Shown here one piece after another: positions 1 to 8,957 of a DNA stretch of 64,000 bases (position 1 is its first letter; every line of letters starts with the position of its first letter). Origin of the DNA: Butyrivibrio proteoclasticus (GTDB taxonomy: Bacteria > Bacillota > Clostridia > Lachnospirales > Lachnospiraceae). The notes below the pieces were generated by a model. The model did no database searches, was not told the origin of the DNA, and worked only from the letters and a program-made list of their open reading frames with translations. The stretch covers positions 124,001-188,000 of the forward strand of contig NZ_FOXO01000003.1 of NCBI RefSeq assembly GCF_900115735.1. The letters are read 5' to 3'. Made by a program: the position numbers and the translations under genes.

Positions 1-678
1 TGGCATATTTCCCATGAGGGACTTGAACTTGAAGATCCTTCTTTAGAACCAAACTACAAGCATCTCTTAGTACTCGGCAAAACTCCTGAAGAAGCGCCTG
101 ACACACCAACAACTGTCACAATGACATTCGAAGGTGGCGTTCCAAAGTCAGTTAACGGAAAAGAAATGAAGGTTTCAGATATTATCCGCACTCTCAATAA
201 ACTTGGTGGCGATAATGGTATCGGCATCGTTGATATCGTTGAAAACCGTGTAGTAGGAATGAAGTCCCGTGGCGTATACGAGACTCCTGGAGGAACAATT
301 CTTTACGAGGCTCACCAACAGCTTGAGGAGTTGATTTTAGATCGCGATACCTATACAATGAAGAAAGATATGGGCAACAAGTTTGCTGATATAGTATATG
401 AAGGGAAATGGTTTACTCCTCTTCGTGAAGCAGAACAGGCATTTATTGAATCCACGCAGAAATATGTAACCGGTGAAGTAACCTTTAAACTTTACAAAGG
501 TAATATTATTAAAGCCGGAACAACTTCTCCATACTCTCTCTACAACGAAAGCATTGCATCATTTAAGACAGGAGACCTTTACGATCACCATGATGCAGAG
601 GGATTCATAAATCTGTTTGGCCTTTCTTCTAAGGTACGCGCTATGAAGATGCAGGAAGCCGAAAAGAACAGTAAGTAA
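1..678 (+). CDS. argG: Argininosuccinate synthase, C-terminal part (5' end outside window)
   Basis: Argininosuccinate synthase joins citrulline and aspartate using ATP in arginine biosynthesis in the cytoplasm. The reading frame is open from the first base, beginning WHISHEGLELED, and runs 225 codons to a TAA. Family signatures are the GIGIVDIVENRVVGMKSRG stretch, the GGTILYEAH segment and the late SPYSLYNESIASF motif, all typical of the C-terminal tetramerisation half of ArgG. About 175-190 N-terminal residues, including the nucleotide-binding loop, lie outside the window. The stop overlaps the next start (TAATG at 676-680), so the following gene is likely translationally coupled. I see no damage in the visible part. 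Confidence 0.95.
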   Translation, partial: WHISHEGLELEDPSLEPNYKHLLVLGKTPEEAPDTPTTVTMTFEGGVPKSVNGKEMKVSDIIRTLNKLGGDNGIGIVDIVENRVVGMKSRGVYETPGGTILYEAHQQLEELILDRDTYTMKKDMGNKFADIVYEGKWFTPLREAEQAFIESTQKYVTGEVTFKLYKGNIIKAGTTSPYSLYNESIASFKTGDLYDHHDAEGFINLFGLSSKVRAMKMQEAEKNSK

Positions 679-971
679 TGAATTCGCTCACTTGCTTAAT
701 TGGTTACATCATTTTAGTGAACATAATTGGGTTTGCCCTAATGGGAATAGACAAGCGAAAGGCGCGTAAAAACGCCTTTCGCATTCCTGAGGCAACCCTT
801 TTTTCTGTTGCAATAATTGGTGGAAGCCTCGGTTCCATAATTGGAATGCAGCTTTTCAGACATAAGACAGCGCATCTTTCATTCAAAATAGGGATGCCTG
901 TTATTCTTTTGCTTCAATTATTGTTTGGTGTATTATTAATTGTAGTTCCGATCAATATTGATTTCATTTAA
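678..971 (+). CDS. DUF1294 small membrane protein
   Basis: A 97-residue integral membrane protein of the DUF1294 family, whose function is unknown. The family core is visible as a GIDKRKARKNAFRIPE-type loop (about residues 25-40) followed by a glycine-rich membrane segment (AIIGGSLGSIIGM) and the motif RHKTAH. Three hydrophobic segments are apparent: residues about 3-22, 42-60 and 71-93. The start codon overlaps the argG stop (TAATG), implying translational coupling rather than a shared pathway. The length is close to the family norm of 85-120 residues. Confidence 0.8.
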   Translation: MNSLTCLIGYIILVNIIGFALMGIDKRKARKNAFRIPEATLFSVAIIGGSLGSIIGMQLFRHKTAHLSFKIGMPVILLLQLLFGVLLIVVPINIDFI

Positions 972-999
972 TTGTTTTTTGGGGAAATGGGGAGGAAAA

Positions 1000-1743
1000 A
1001 TGCATATAGCTGTATGTGATGACAACATTGCTGACAGAAAGCAGACAGAAAGGCTTCTCGGCAGGCAATCAGACAGATTTTTTAAAGATTTTGGAGAAAG
1101 GATCTATATTGACTCCTATGGCAACATAGACGCTTTTATGCAGCATCCGCAAATGTATCATGGGCTGTTTATTGACATGGTAAGTAGCGATTTAGACGGC
1201 TGTCAGATAGCAAAGATGTTGCTTGCAGATGGCGTCACAAACCCAATCGTACTCTGCTCTTCTTCTATTGACTACAGAAAAAGAATTGCAGAGGAAGAAA
1301 TAAATGAACCAAATATCTTTTTCTTGGACAAGCCAATAAAAGTTGCTGATCTTACGGCAACAATGGATGAAATAAAGAAATGGATGGGTGATCCTATCCA
1401 AACTTTGGAACTTAGAGGACAACACGGGACAATCTATGCCAAGGGAGATGACATAATATGCGTTATTAAAAAAGGCGCTGAACTTTTCATCCACCTTGCC
1501 GATGGACGCATTCAGGTCGTCATGGATGACATCTATAATTTCTACGATCAGTGCGCTATTTTCCCTCAGATTTGCCCTGTATCCGATACCACACTTATCA
1601 ACATAAATCACATATCAAAAACTGCCTTTATGAGAGTTACCATGGACAACAGAAACTCTTATCCTATTTCTCTCACCTATATAAATTCAATTAAACAGGC
1701 AAAAGAAATATGTGAACGTTTAGCAAGTGAAAAACAGTCTTAA
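1000..1743 (+). CDS. LytTR-family response regulator
   Basis: A 247-residue two-component response regulator of the AgrA/LytR class. The start at 1000 is chosen because GGAGG lies at 991-995; a further upstream in-frame start would overlap DUF1294. The receiver domain (about 1-130) shows the acidic pair D7-D8, the phospho-acceptor D59 in LFIDM and the conserved lysine in LDKPIK. The C-terminal 110 residues match a LytTR DNA-binding domain: a predicted beta-rich region with TLININHISK and a late YPISLTYINSIK segment. No histidine kinase gene is adjacent, so it is an orphan here. Its target genes cannot be deduced from this window. Confidence 0.8.
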   Translation: MHIAVCDDNIADRKQTERLLGRQSDRFFKDFGERIYIDSYGNIDAFMQHPQMYHGLFIDMVSSDLDGCQIAKMLLADGVTNPIVLCSSSIDYRKRIAEEEINEPNIFFLDKPIKVADLTATMDEIKKWMGDPIQTLELRGQHGTIYAKGDDIICVIKKGAELFIHLADGRIQVVMDDIYNFYDQCAIFPQICPVSDTTLININHISKTAFMRVTMDNRNSYPISLTYINSIKQAKEICERLASEKQS

Positions 1744-1787
1744 ATACGTTTGTTTACTGGCAGTTGCACACGTGGTATCATTTTGAT

Positions 1788-1804
1788 GTAGTATTCAATA
1801 CTAC
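1788..1804. repeat. Perfect inverted repeat between LytTR and DegV genes
   Basis: GTAGTATT-C-AATACTAC is a 17-bp perfect inverted repeat about 45 bp after the LytTR stop and 36 bp before the DegV start. It is followed by a short T-rich run (GTTTTGTATT), so it may be a weak terminator for the regulator gene. Alternatively, its size and symmetry fit an operator upstream of degV. I cannot decide between these. Confidence 0.4.
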
Positions 1805-1840
1805 GTTTTGTATTATGTGTACTAATTTTTTGGAGGATCT

Positions 1841-2677
1841 ATGAGTTATAAAATTGTAGTAGACAGTTGTTGTGACCTGCCGGTTGAGTACAGAAAAAAT
1901 CCCAAGTTTCAGGTAGTACCTCTTATACTTGAGATTGATGACAACATTATAGTTGATGATGACACTTTTGATCAGGCAGATTACCTTGCTAAGGTTGCAG
2001 CATCTGAAAACTGTGCAAAGACAGCCTGCCCATCACCAGAATTATATATGGATGCCTTTGATTGTGATGCTGATGATGTTTACGTAGTAACCCTTTCATC
2101 CAAGCTTAGCGGAAGCTACAACAGTGCTCTTTTAGGAAAAGATCTTTTCCACGAAGAAAAAGGCGAAAAAAATATACATATAATCGACTCACTCTCTGCC
2201 TGCTGCGGCGAGGCGAATATAGCATTAAAGGCCATGGAACTTGCTGAGTCCGGCCTTTCTTTCAGTGACGTCATTACAGAAGTTGAAAAATACAGGGACG
2301 AAATGGCCACATACTTTGTATTGGACTCTCTTGATACCCTTAGAAAAAACGGACGTTTAACAGGTATGAAGGCTCTTGTAGCCACAACACTCAATATTAA
2401 GCCAGTCTGTATCGGTACCAAGGGTGAGATTATGCAAAAAAGTCAGGGAATCGGCATTCGCAAAGCACTTGTTAAAATGACAGAAATAGTTGCTGCTGAA
2501 ATTGAAAATCCTGAGACCAAGCGTCTTATGATCACCCATGTGAACTGCTATGAAAGAGCTTGCGTCGTTAGAGACCTTATTCTTAAAAAGGTTCCATTTA
2601 AAGAAACAATCATCGTTGATGCTGCCGGCGTATCAACAACATATGCAGGTAAAGGCGGAATTGTAGTTACATGCTAG
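1841..2677 (+). CDS. DegV family fatty-acid-binding protein
   Basis: A 278-residue DegV-family protein. Family members bind a fatty acid between two domains and serve as FakB-type partners of the fatty acid kinase FakA in Firmicutes. Typical features are the N-terminal IVVDSCCDLP (usually VTDSxxDLP), the TACPSPELY loop, TLSSKLSGSYNSA around residues 86-98 with the lipid-contacting serines, and the DTLRKNGRL segment near 170. GGAGG ends 5 bases before the ATG. It stands alone between a regulator and DUF5721, and no fakA is visible. A second, divergent DegV is encoded at 25020-25883, so the organism probably has several lipid-carrier paralogues. Confidence 0.88.
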   Translation: MSYKIVVDSCCDLPVEYRKNPKFQVVPLILEIDDNIIVDDDTFDQADYLAKVAASENCAKTACPSPELYMDAFDCDADDVYVVTLSSKLSGSYNSALLGKDLFHEEKGEKNIHIIDSLSACCGEANIALKAMELAESGLSFSDVITEVEKYRDEMATYFVLDSLDTLRKNGRLTGMKALVATTLNIKPVCIGTKGEIMQKSQGIGIRKALVKMTEIVAAEIENPETKRLMITHVNCYERACVVRDLILKKVPFKETIIVDAAGVSTTYAGKGGIVVTC

Positions 2678-2722
2678 AACACATATGCATTAGTTGCATA
2701 TCTTCAAAGGAAACAATAATAA

Positions 2723-3220
2723 ATGATTGCTATTAGAATCCAAAAGCAAAAAGACTTTATGGGAAAGCTTCTCACCAGTGAAATATTTGATACATTTCTC
2801 GTAAATGAAGCCACTATAGAAACATTTAACACATTTCACATAGATGGCAAGCTCCATAAAGATTTCTATAATAGCGTTGATTCATCTGATTATATTCCAG
2901 ACAGTGATTTCTCCTTATGGAAAAATCTCCGTCCCATTTGTCTGGATCTCATAAAAGGCAAAAGAACTCCTCTTGGATTTAGATTTATCTTCTATCTTGG
3001 TGGTTCCCTAAGAGAAGCTCTCATTAACGCAAGCGGTAGTGATATATTACCTGAGCAGGTAAACTTGGGCCTTAACATAAAATATTCAAGTGGAGAAATG
3101 ATTCTTACTACCGGTACTGCCTTTAGTATTTTTACTCTTGATAAGGAAATAGAAAAAGCCTGGGATTCATACATCCCAAGCTTTCTTGACAAAAACAACA
3201 TAGAATATGAACTATTATGA
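2723..3220 (+). CDS. DUF5721 family protein
   Basis: A 165-residue soluble protein that I recognise as the Lachnospiraceae DUF5721 family; its function is unknown. It starts MIAIRIQKQKDFMGKLL and contains the family features LLTSEIFDTFLV, TFHIDGK and LGGSLREALI. No signal peptide or membrane segment is visible. An AAAGGAAA sequence lies about 10 bases before the ATG. It follows degV with a 45-bp gap and probably shares its transcript. I cannot assign a role. Confidence 0.65.
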   Translation: MIAIRIQKQKDFMGKLLTSEIFDTFLVNEATIETFNTFHIDGKLHKDFYNSVDSSDYIPDSDFSLWKNLRPICLDLIKGKRTPLGFRFIFYLGGSLREALINASGSDILPEQVNLGLNIKYSSGEMILTTGTAFSIFTLDKEIEKAWDSYIPSFLDKNNIEYELL

Positions 3221-3360
3221 TTGAAGGACTGAATCAAAAGGTGTACAATTATAACATATAGTTGATTTATATTTTTAAAAACGTATGTATCCTGATTGTA
3301 ATCTAAGAAACACGCATTCTCTGCAGTTTGCGTGACATCATTATTACGGAATGGAGAACT

Positions 3361-3720
3361 ATGGACGCTGGATTTAAGGCAGAACTAATTGAATGGGGTG
3401 TGGATTGGGACGAAATATTAGACCGATTCATGGGCAATGAAGATCTTATCGCTAAATTTATGTTTAAGTTTTTGAACGACCAGAGCATGAGCGATCTGAC
3501 AAAATATCTTGCAGAAAAAAACGTTTCAGAAGCTTTTAAAGCTGTTCACACACTTAAAGGAGTAAGCGCTAACCTTGGGCTTAAAGGTTTTTTAACACCT
3601 GTATGTGAACTAACCGAGATTCTAAGAGCTGGTTCCATGTACGGCTACGAGGAGAAATATGACAAGATAAAGCCCAAATATGATGAGCTCATTGCTATCC
3701 TGACCAAATACAACGTATAA
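3361..3720 (+). CDS. Stand-alone histidine phosphotransfer (Hpt) domain protein
   Basis: A 119-residue protein made almost entirely of one Hpt domain. The phospho-histidine is H63 in AVHTLKGVSANLGL, the classic HxxKG motif on a four-helix bundle. The start at 3361 has GGAG at 3353-3356; the longer in-frame start at 3328 lacks a ribosome binding site. Hpt proteins shuttle phosphate between hybrid kinases and response regulators, so partners must be encoded elsewhere; no kinase is present in the window. It ends just before a bidirectional terminator shared with the convergent prfA gene. Confidence 0.85.
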   Translation: MDAGFKAELIEWGVDWDEILDRFMGNEDLIAKFMFKFLNDQSMSDLTKYLAEKNVSEAFKAVHTLKGVSANLGLKGFLTPVCELTEILRAGSMYGYEEKYDKIKPKYDELIAILTKYNV

Positions 3721-3732
3721 CTTTCGTCAAAT

Positions 3733-3769
3733 AAAAAGATTCTTGGATTAACAATCCAAGAATCTTTTT
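3733..3769. terminator. Bidirectional intrinsic terminator between Hpt gene and prfA
   Basis: A perfect 17-bp stem (3733-3749 with 3753-3769) has a three-base loop AAC. Each arm ends in an A5/T5 tract, so transcripts from both converging genes would end here. The prfA stop codon (3768-3770) overlaps the right end of the stem. Confidence 0.9.
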
Positions 3770-4832
3770 ATTCTGCAGCAAGTTTTTCTGCCTGGTCTGC
3801 GGCTATCAAAGAATCAATGATTTCATCCAGATCACCATCCATTATCTGGTCAATCTTGTAAAGTGTAAGATTGATTCTATGATCTGTAACTCTCCCCTGA
3901 TGGAAATTGTATGTTCTGATCTTGTCAGAACGATCTCCGCTTCCAACCTGGGATTTTCTAAGTGCCGCTTCACTATTGTGCTTCTTTTGCTCTTCAAGCT
4001 CATAAAGCTTTGCTCTTAATACTTTAAGCGCCTTTGCCTTGTTCTGCTGCTGGCTCTTCTCATCCTGGCAGGAAATAACAATTCCTGTAGGAAGGTGGGT
4101 AAGTCTTACAGCAGAGTCTGTTGTATTAACGCACTGTCCTCCATTACCTGATGCTCTGAACACATCAAATTTACAGTCGTTCATATCAATCTCAACTTCC
4201 ACATCCTCAACTTCCGGCATTATTGCTACCGTAATGGCTGAAGTGTGGATTCTTCCGCCTGATTCTGTAGCCGGAATTCTTTGAACTCTGTGCACTCCAC
4301 CTTCGAACTTGAGTCTTGAATAAGCACCTTCGCCCTTTATCATAAAGCTGACGTCCTTGATACCGCCTATACCTGTATCCTCGACACTCATAGTCTCAAC
4401 ACGCCAGTTCTTCCTCTCAGCGTACCTTGTATAGAGTCTGTACATATCTGCAGCAAAAAGGGCTGCCTCTTCCCCACCTACACCTGCACGTATTTCCACA
4501 ATAACGTTCTTTTCATCATTAGGGTCCTTAGGCAAAAGAAGTATCTTTAGCTGGTTCTCAAGCTCCGGTATCCTTTCCTTGGCTTCTGAGAGCTCTTCAC
4601 GAAGCATTTCCTTCATATCAGGATCTGATTCCTCATCTAAAAGCTGCAAACTATCATCAATTGTCTGTTTACACTTTTTATATTCCTGATAGCACTCTAC
4701 CAGCGCTTCAAGACTCTTTTGCTCTTTCATCAGATTTCTGAATTTATTCTGATCAGATACAACATAAGGATCATTAAGCTCCATTGTTATATCTTCATAT
4801 CGCCTTAAAATATCTTCTATCTTATCAAACAT
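3768..4832 (-). CDS. prfA: Peptide chain release factor 1
   Basis: A 354-residue class I release factor that ends translation at UAA and UAG codons. The catalytic GGQ is at residues 231-233 ([18 protein letters not shown]). The codon-recognition tripeptide is PAT at 187-189, which identifies RF1; RF2 has SPF. The length is normal for RF1. Q233 is methylated by PrmC, encoded directly upstream, a very common pairing. It is the last gene of a minus-strand run rpmE, DUF1385, prmC, prfA and ends in a strong terminator overlapping its stop codon. Confidence 0.97.
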   Translation of the reverse strand: MFDKIEDILRRYEDITMELNDPYVVSDQNKFRNLMKEQKSLEALVECYQEYKKCKQTIDDSLQLLDEESDPDMKEMLREELSEAKERIPELENQLKILLLPKDPNDEKNVIVEIRAGVGGEEAALFAADMYRLYTRYAERKNWRVETMSVEDTGIGGIKDVSFMIKGEGAYSRLKFEGGVHRVQRIPATESGGRIHTSAITVAIMPEVEDVEVEIDMNDCKFDVFRASGNGGQCVNTTDSAVRLTHLPTGIVISCQDEKSQQQNKAKALKVLRAKLYELEEQKKHNSEAALRKSQVGSGDRSDKIRTYNFHQGRVTDHRINLTLYKIDQIMDGDLDEIIDSLIAADQAEKLAAE

Positions 4833-4884
4833 AGCTACCTCTATTCGTACTAAATCTCATCATGGTCAAAAAAAGAATATGCAC

Positions 4885-5727
4885 CTAATAAAAACACGCT
4901 CTTACGACCCTGTCATTACCTGAATAGTCCTTTATTACCTCTATGTCGTGATATCTCTCATCCTGTTCTAGAAGCTCTTTTACAGCCTGACCCTGATCAT
5001 ATCCTATTTCCATAATAAGATATCCGTTAGAATAAAGATACTCCGGAACCTCATTTACAATCCTCCTGTAAAAAGACAAGCCATCATCATCACCATCAAG
5101 TGCAAGTCTTGGTTCGAAATCCTTAACTTCAGGAGCAAGAGTCTCAATAACATCACTTGCTATGTATGGAGGATTGGATACTACAAGGTCATACCTGGAA
5201 CCATCTTTTGGCGGAAAAAGATCCGTATGAATAAATTCAGCTCTTTCCTTAAGGCCTAGCCTCTCACTATTTTCTGTTGCAATCGCTAAAGCCTTATCAG
5301 AAATATCTGTGCAAACCGCTTTAGTGTCATTGGAAAAATTTAGAATACTTAAAGCTATACAGCCGGAACCGGTACACAGATCAAGCACTCTCATACCATC
5401 CTCACAGAACCTCAGCGCCTCTTCCACCAAATTTTCTGTGTCCTGTTCCGGGATAAGGACATTTTCATTAACTCTAAAATTAAGGCCCATAAAATCCTGG
5501 TTTCCAAGAATATAGGCTACAGGTTCACGCCCCTCTCTCCTTGCTATAAGAGCCTCATAATCCTTCTCTTCTTTTTCTGTCAGCTCCTTATCCGGATGGG
5601 CATATAAAGTGCTGTGAGAAGTATTACATACATATTCCAAAAGGAGCCGTGCATCCAGACCTGCGTCTGGAATTCCGACTCTGGAAAGTTTGTTTATTCC
5701 GTTTTCATAAGCCTCTTTATAATTCAT
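4885..5727 (-). CDS. prmC: Release factor glutamine methyltransferase
   Basis: A 280-residue N5-glutamine methyltransferase of the HemK/PrmC family, which methylates the GGQ glutamine of release factors. An N-terminal helical domain (about 1-80) is followed by the SAM-binding domain with DLCTGSG at 116-122 and the substrate-glutamine-binding NPPY at 185-188. The usual LIPRPETE motif reads LIPEQDTE here, a mild variation. It lies 52 bp upstream of prfA in the same direction. The length is typical. There is no sign of disruption. Confidence 0.95.
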   Translation of the reverse strand: MNYKEAYENGINKLSRVGIPDAGLDARLLLEYVCNTSHSTLYAHPDKELTEKEEKDYEALIARREGREPVAYILGNQDFMGLNFRVNENVLIPEQDTENLVEEALRFCEDGMRVLDLCTGSGCIALSILNFSNDTKAVCTDISDKALAIATENSERLGLKERAEFIHTDLFPPKDGSRYDLVVSNPPYIASDVIETLAPEVKDFEPRLALDGDDDGLSFYRRIVNEVPEYLYSNGYLIMEIGYDQGQAVKELLEQDERYHDIEVIKDYSGNDRVVRACFY

Positions 5728-5749
5728 ATAGTATCACCAAATAAAAATA

Positions 5750-6757
5750 TCAGTTAGCAGATTCAAGCTCCTCAGTCTCCTCTTCATCATTGAGCCAGCT
5801 GTCATCTATCTCATATCCAAAAGAATCTTTAAGATAAGCTTTCCAATCAAATACTGCCTCAACAGATTTTATAGCAACTTCGATCATGCTATCGTCAGGT
5901 TCCTTAGTTGTCAGTTTCTGAAGCCAAAGTCCCGGAGCTGAGATCATTCTTACAAGGAAGAAGTTATATCTCCCTGCTAATCTTATAAGCTCATAGGATA
6001 TTCCTGAAATTACAGGAATAAGAAGGATCCTTACTACAATTCTCCATAAATAAGAGTCAACTCTTATAAAGAAAAACAGGATAATACTTACGAGCATTAC
6101 AAATAATATAAAGCTGCTGCCACATCTTCTGTGAAGTCTTGAACTCTTTCTTACGTTTTTAACAGTAAGAGGTCTGCCCTTTTCAATGCAGTTGATGCAT
6201 TTATGCTCAGCGCCATGATACATAAATAAGCGCTTAATATCTTTCATCTGAGAGATCAAAAGAATATACAGGATAAAGATAAGGATCCTGAGTACACCCT
6301 CTATAATAGCGACGAGAGATGTATTTCTGATATACTTACTGATTACTTCCGAAAGTGCATATGGAAGGATCATGAAAAGACCTATGGCAAAAATAAAAGA
6401 TATAGCCGTTGTAAGGATCATAAGAAATGTATCCTCATGACCTCCTGAAACCTGATCAATACCCTCATCAAACTTAGATGGTTTTTCTTTTTCCTCTTCA
6501 TAAAAAGTAGAAGAATAATTCAAAGATTTAAGTCCCAAAATAAGAGAGTCAATAAATACAAACACGCCTCTGACAAATGGAATGTTTAAAAGCTTACTGC
6601 CGTATGCAATGCCATGGAACTCATCCACCTCAACAGCTATATCTCCGTCAGGCTTTCTGACCGCAACAGCATACATGTCTTTATTTCTCATCATTACGCC
6701 TTCAAGAACAGCCTGTCCGCCAATACCTGAATAGTGTTTAACTTTTCTTTTCTTCAT
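5750..6757 (-). CDS. DUF1385 membrane protein (PrmC-associated)
   Basis: A 335-residue integral membrane protein of the DUF1385 family, with no established activity. Family motifs are GGQAVLEGVMMRN near the N terminus, the central YHGAEHKCINC motif with histidines and cysteines that could bind metal, and SSRLHRRCGSSF. Several transmembrane segments lie between about residues 105 and 260. The ATG at 6757 is chosen because GAGG ends 5 bases upstream; an in-frame GTG two codons earlier is less well placed. The gene sits between rpmE and prmC, an arrangement conserved in many Clostridia that suggests a link to translation, but this is inference. Confidence 0.85.
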   Translation of the reverse strand: MKKRKVKHYSGIGGQAVLEGVMMRNKDMYAVAVRKPDGDIAVEVDEFHGIAYGSKLLNIPFVRGVFVFIDSLILGLKSLNYSSTFYEEEKEKPSKFDEGIDQVSGGHEDTFLMILTTAISFIFAIGLFMILPYALSEVISKYIRNTSLVAIIEGVLRILIFILYILLISQMKDIKRLFMYHGAEHKCINCIEKGRPLTVKNVRKSSRLHRRCGSSFILFVMLVSIILFFFIRVDSYLWRIVVRILLIPVISGISYELIRLAGRYNFFLVRMISAPGLWLQKLTTKEPDDSMIEVAIKSVEAVFDWKAYLKDSFGYEIDDSWLNDEEETEELESAN

Positions 6758-6790
6758 ATTCACCTCGTCACGTAACTCTGCTTATTATCG

Positions 6791-6823
6791 AAAAAAGAGG
6801 CTGAGGCCAAAAGCCTCAACCTC
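6791..6823 (-). terminator. Intrinsic terminator after rpmE
   Basis: Read on the minus strand, GAGGTTGAGGC and GCCTCAGCCTC form an 11-bp stem (one G-U pair) around a short loop, followed by TTTTTT. It lies about 20 bp after the rpmE stop, so part of the rpmE transcript should end here before DUF1385. Confidence 0.8.
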
Positions 6824-6844
6824 TTAACTCTACACCTTTATGAA

Positions 6845-7051
6845 TTACTGATTGTTCATGCCGTATTTCTTGTTGAACTTATCAATACGTCCACGAGCAG
6901 TTGTAGCCTTCTGCTGACCAGTATAGAATGGATGGCACTTTGAGCAGATTTCTACGTGAATCTCACTCTTTGTTGATCCAACTGTAAATGTGTTACCGCA
7001 GTTACAAGTAACAGTTGCCTGATGGAATTCTGGCTGAATGTCCTGTCTCAT
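6845..7051 (-). CDS. rpmE: 50S ribosomal protein L31
   Basis: A 68-residue large-subunit ribosomal protein L31. It is the zinc-binding (C+) form: CNCG at about 16-19 and CSKC at about 36-39 supply the cysteines. The C-terminal tail [11 protein letters not shown] is typical. GAGGTGAGAAG precedes the ATG. It is followed by its own terminator and lies 5' of the DUF1385-prmC-prfA group. A 12-bp palindrome TAACTATAGTTA (7090-7101) lies in the upstream gap and could be an operator, but this is uncertain. Confidence 0.97.
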   Translation of the reverse strand: MRQDIQPEFHQATVTCNCGNTFTVGSTKSEIHVEICSKCHPFYTGQQKATTARGRIDKFNKKYGMNNQ

Positions 7052-7140
7052 CTCTTCTCACCTCTCTATATACAAAAGATCTTCATAATTAACTATAGTT
7101 ACCGCTGCTTGCACAGCTATATCAATATAACATAATATAG

Positions 7141-7755
7141 TTACTTTCGCAAGTATTTTTTTAATTTCTTTCTGATACGCTGCATTGCATTGTCTGTAGA
7201 CTTAAGATCCCTGCCAAGCACCGCAGAAATCTGCCTTATGCTCATTCCGGTTATGTACAGATCAAGTATCTGCCTCTCCAAACCACTTAACTCTTTATCG
7301 ATAGCCTCCTCAAGATCCTTGATATTTTCCTGTTCAATTATAAGCTGCTCAGGAATCGAGCTGGAATCAGACTCTAAAATACTCTCTATCGCTGTTGCAC
7401 TATTTTCATCATCTTCCCTGCCGGAATAGATGGAAATGTAGGAATTAAGCGGTGCATGCTTCTTTCTGGCCGAGGATGCTATTGCTGAGTACATCTGTCT
7501 TGAAATGCAAAGATCGGCAAACGTCATAAAACTTGCATCTCTTCCAATATCATAGTCCCTGATTGCCTTAAACAGGCCTATCATTCCCTCCTGAATCAGA
7601 TCATCCCTGTCAGCGCCTAAAATATACATTGAACCGGCTTTTTTTCTGACAAGATTCTTATATTTGTTCATGATATAGTCTATAACATCTGATTCGTTGT
7701 CATCATGAATTTTCAGTACTAACTCTTCATCAGTGTAGTCTTTATAATTCTTCAT
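7141..7755 (-). CDS. sigH: RNA polymerase sigma factor, SigH family
   Basis: A 204-residue sigma-70-family factor. Region 2 is seen as DDLIQEGMIGLFKAIRDYD (about residues 51-69) with the promoter-melting residues, and region 4 at the C terminus as SIRQISAVLGRDLKSTDNAMQRIRKKL. The order cysS-mrnC-rlmB-sigH matches the Bacillus sigH neighbourhood, which supports the name. In Bacillus, SigH drives transition-state and early sporulation genes; in non-sporulating Lachnospiraceae its regulon is not settled. The ATG follows the rlmB stop directly (TAAATG), so translation is probably coupled. Confidence 0.87.
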   Translation of the reverse strand: MKNYKDYTDEELVLKIHDDNESDVIDYIMNKYKNLVRKKAGSMYILGADRDDLIQEGMIGLFKAIRDYDIGRDASFMTFADLCISRQMYSAIASSARKKHAPLNSYISIYSGREDDENSATAIESILESDSSSIPEQLIIEQENIKDLEEAIDKELSGLERQILDLYITGMSIRQISAVLGRDLKSTDNAMQRIRKKLKKYLRK

Positions 7756-8505
7756 TTACTTAAGTCTCTGTCTAACTATTTCAAAAGCAAGAACACCGGT
7801 TGCTACTGAAGCATTAAGGGAATCAATATCCCCCTTCATAGGAATGGATGCGATCATATCGCATTTTTCCCTGACAAGCCTTGATACTCCGCTTCCCTCA
7901 TTACCTATAACAAGTCCGATAGGTCCCTTAAGATTAAGGTCATACATTGTTGTACCGCCCATATCAGCGCATACAAACCAAAGTCCTTTGTCCTTAAGCT
8001 CTTCAATTGTCTGGGCTATATTAGTAACCTTTGCGACAGGTGTATAATTGATAGCACCCGCAGAAGCCTTTGCAACTGTCGCTGTAAGTGATGCTGCCCT
8101 GTGCTTTGGGATTATAACTCCATGCGCGCCGGAAAGGTTAGCTGTTCTTATAATAGCGCCAAGATTGTGTGGATCCTCAATATTATCCAAAATGATGATA
8201 AAAGGATCTTCACCATTCTTTTTAGCTGCTTCTAAAATATCATCAACTTCAGCATACTCATAGGCTGCCGCATACGCAAGCACACCCTGATGTTTACCGG
8301 TTTCTGACAACTGATCCAGTCTTTCTTTTTTGACAAAAGAAATAACTGTATCCTTGTGTTTTTTTGCTTCGCGCAAAATACTCTGAATCGGGCCATCCTT
8401 GCATCCATCAAGCACAAACAGTCTGTCTATTACTTTACCGGATCTAAAAGCCTCAAGAACGGCATTTCGACCTTCAACAATTCTGCTCTCTAAATTTTCT
8501 TCCAT
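7756..8505 (-). CDS. rlmB: 23S rRNA (guanosine-2'-O)-methyltransferase RlmB
   Basis: A SpoU-family 2'-O-methyltransferase of 249 residues that should methylate G2251 in the peptidyl-transferase loop of 23S rRNA. An N-terminal substrate-binding domain begins ESRIVEGRNAVLEAF. The trefoil-knot catalytic domain shows the three SpoU motifs: NLGAIIRTANLSGAHG, IGLVIGNEGSG and IPMKGDIDSLNASVA. I prefer the ATG at 8505, which has GAGG six bases upstream; an ATG at 8517 overlaps the mrnC stop but has no ribosome binding site. It lies between mrnC and sigH as in Bacillus. Confidence 0.93.
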   Translation of the reverse strand: MEENLESRIVEGRNAVLEAFRSGKVIDRLFVLDGCKDGPIQSILREAKKHKDTVISFVKKERLDQLSETGKHQGVLAYAAAYEYAEVDDILEAAKKNGEDPFIIILDNIEDPHNLGAIIRTANLSGAHGVIIPKHRAASLTATVAKASAGAINYTPVAKVTNIAQTIEELKDKGLWFVCADMGGTTMYDLNLKGPIGLVIGNEGSGVSRLVREKCDMIASIPMKGDIDSLNASVATGVLAFEIVRQRLK

Positions 8506-8516
8506 ATTTTTCCTCA

Positions 8517-8957
8517 TTATTTCAAGATATCAAGATCAGCTTTTTCAATTGCCAATCTAACAATTTCGCAGACTCTGTCCATATCTCCTTTGAGATAAAG
8601 AAATCCCATTACAGCCTCAAAGCCAGTGGCATCAAGGTACTCTATAGTTGATGCATTTTTTGCCTTGGTATGTGGTTTAGAGTTGCGGCCTCTTCTATAG
8701 ATTTCTTTTTCCTCATCTGTAAGGTCATCCATTATAGTCCTTATAATAAGCGACTGAGTTTGGGCCTTGACTATTGAGCTTGCTCTTGAATGAAGCTTAT
8801 TCACTGCTGTATTTCCCTTATTAACCAGTATAGAACGCACTATTACATCAAAAATAGCATCCCCTATATAGGCCAGCGTCAAAGGAGAAAAAGTTCTTAT
8901 ATCCTGCTCTTTTATTCCAAATTGTTCATTAAAATAATCATTTAACGAAGCTGCCAT
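8517..8957 (-). CDS. mrnC: Mini-ribonuclease 3
   Basis: A 146-residue Mini-III ribonuclease, a dimeric RNase III-like enzyme without a dsRNA-binding domain, which matures 23S rRNA ends in Firmicutes. The catalytic acidic motif is LAYIGDAIFDVIVR near residue 30, and the C-terminal ATGFEAVMGFLYLKGD carries the second acidic cluster. Its start overlaps the end of cysS by 16 bp, consistent with coupling. The neighbourhood matches the Bacillus cysS-mrnC-rlmB order. Confidence 0.94.
   Translation of the reverse strand: MAASLNDYFNEQFGIKEQDIRTFSPLTLAYIGDAIFDVIVRSILVNKGNTAVNKLHSRASSIVKAQTQSLIIRTIMDDLTDEEKEIYRRGRNSKPHTKAKNASTIEYLDATGFEAVMGFLYLKGDMDRVCEIVRLAIEKADLDILK

Noticed and set aside
7090..7101. 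TAACTATAGTTA palindrome upstream of rpmE as a Zur-type operator
   Set aside because: Too short and without the usual Zur consensus; rpmE here encodes the zinc-containing form, which is not the Zur-repressed type.
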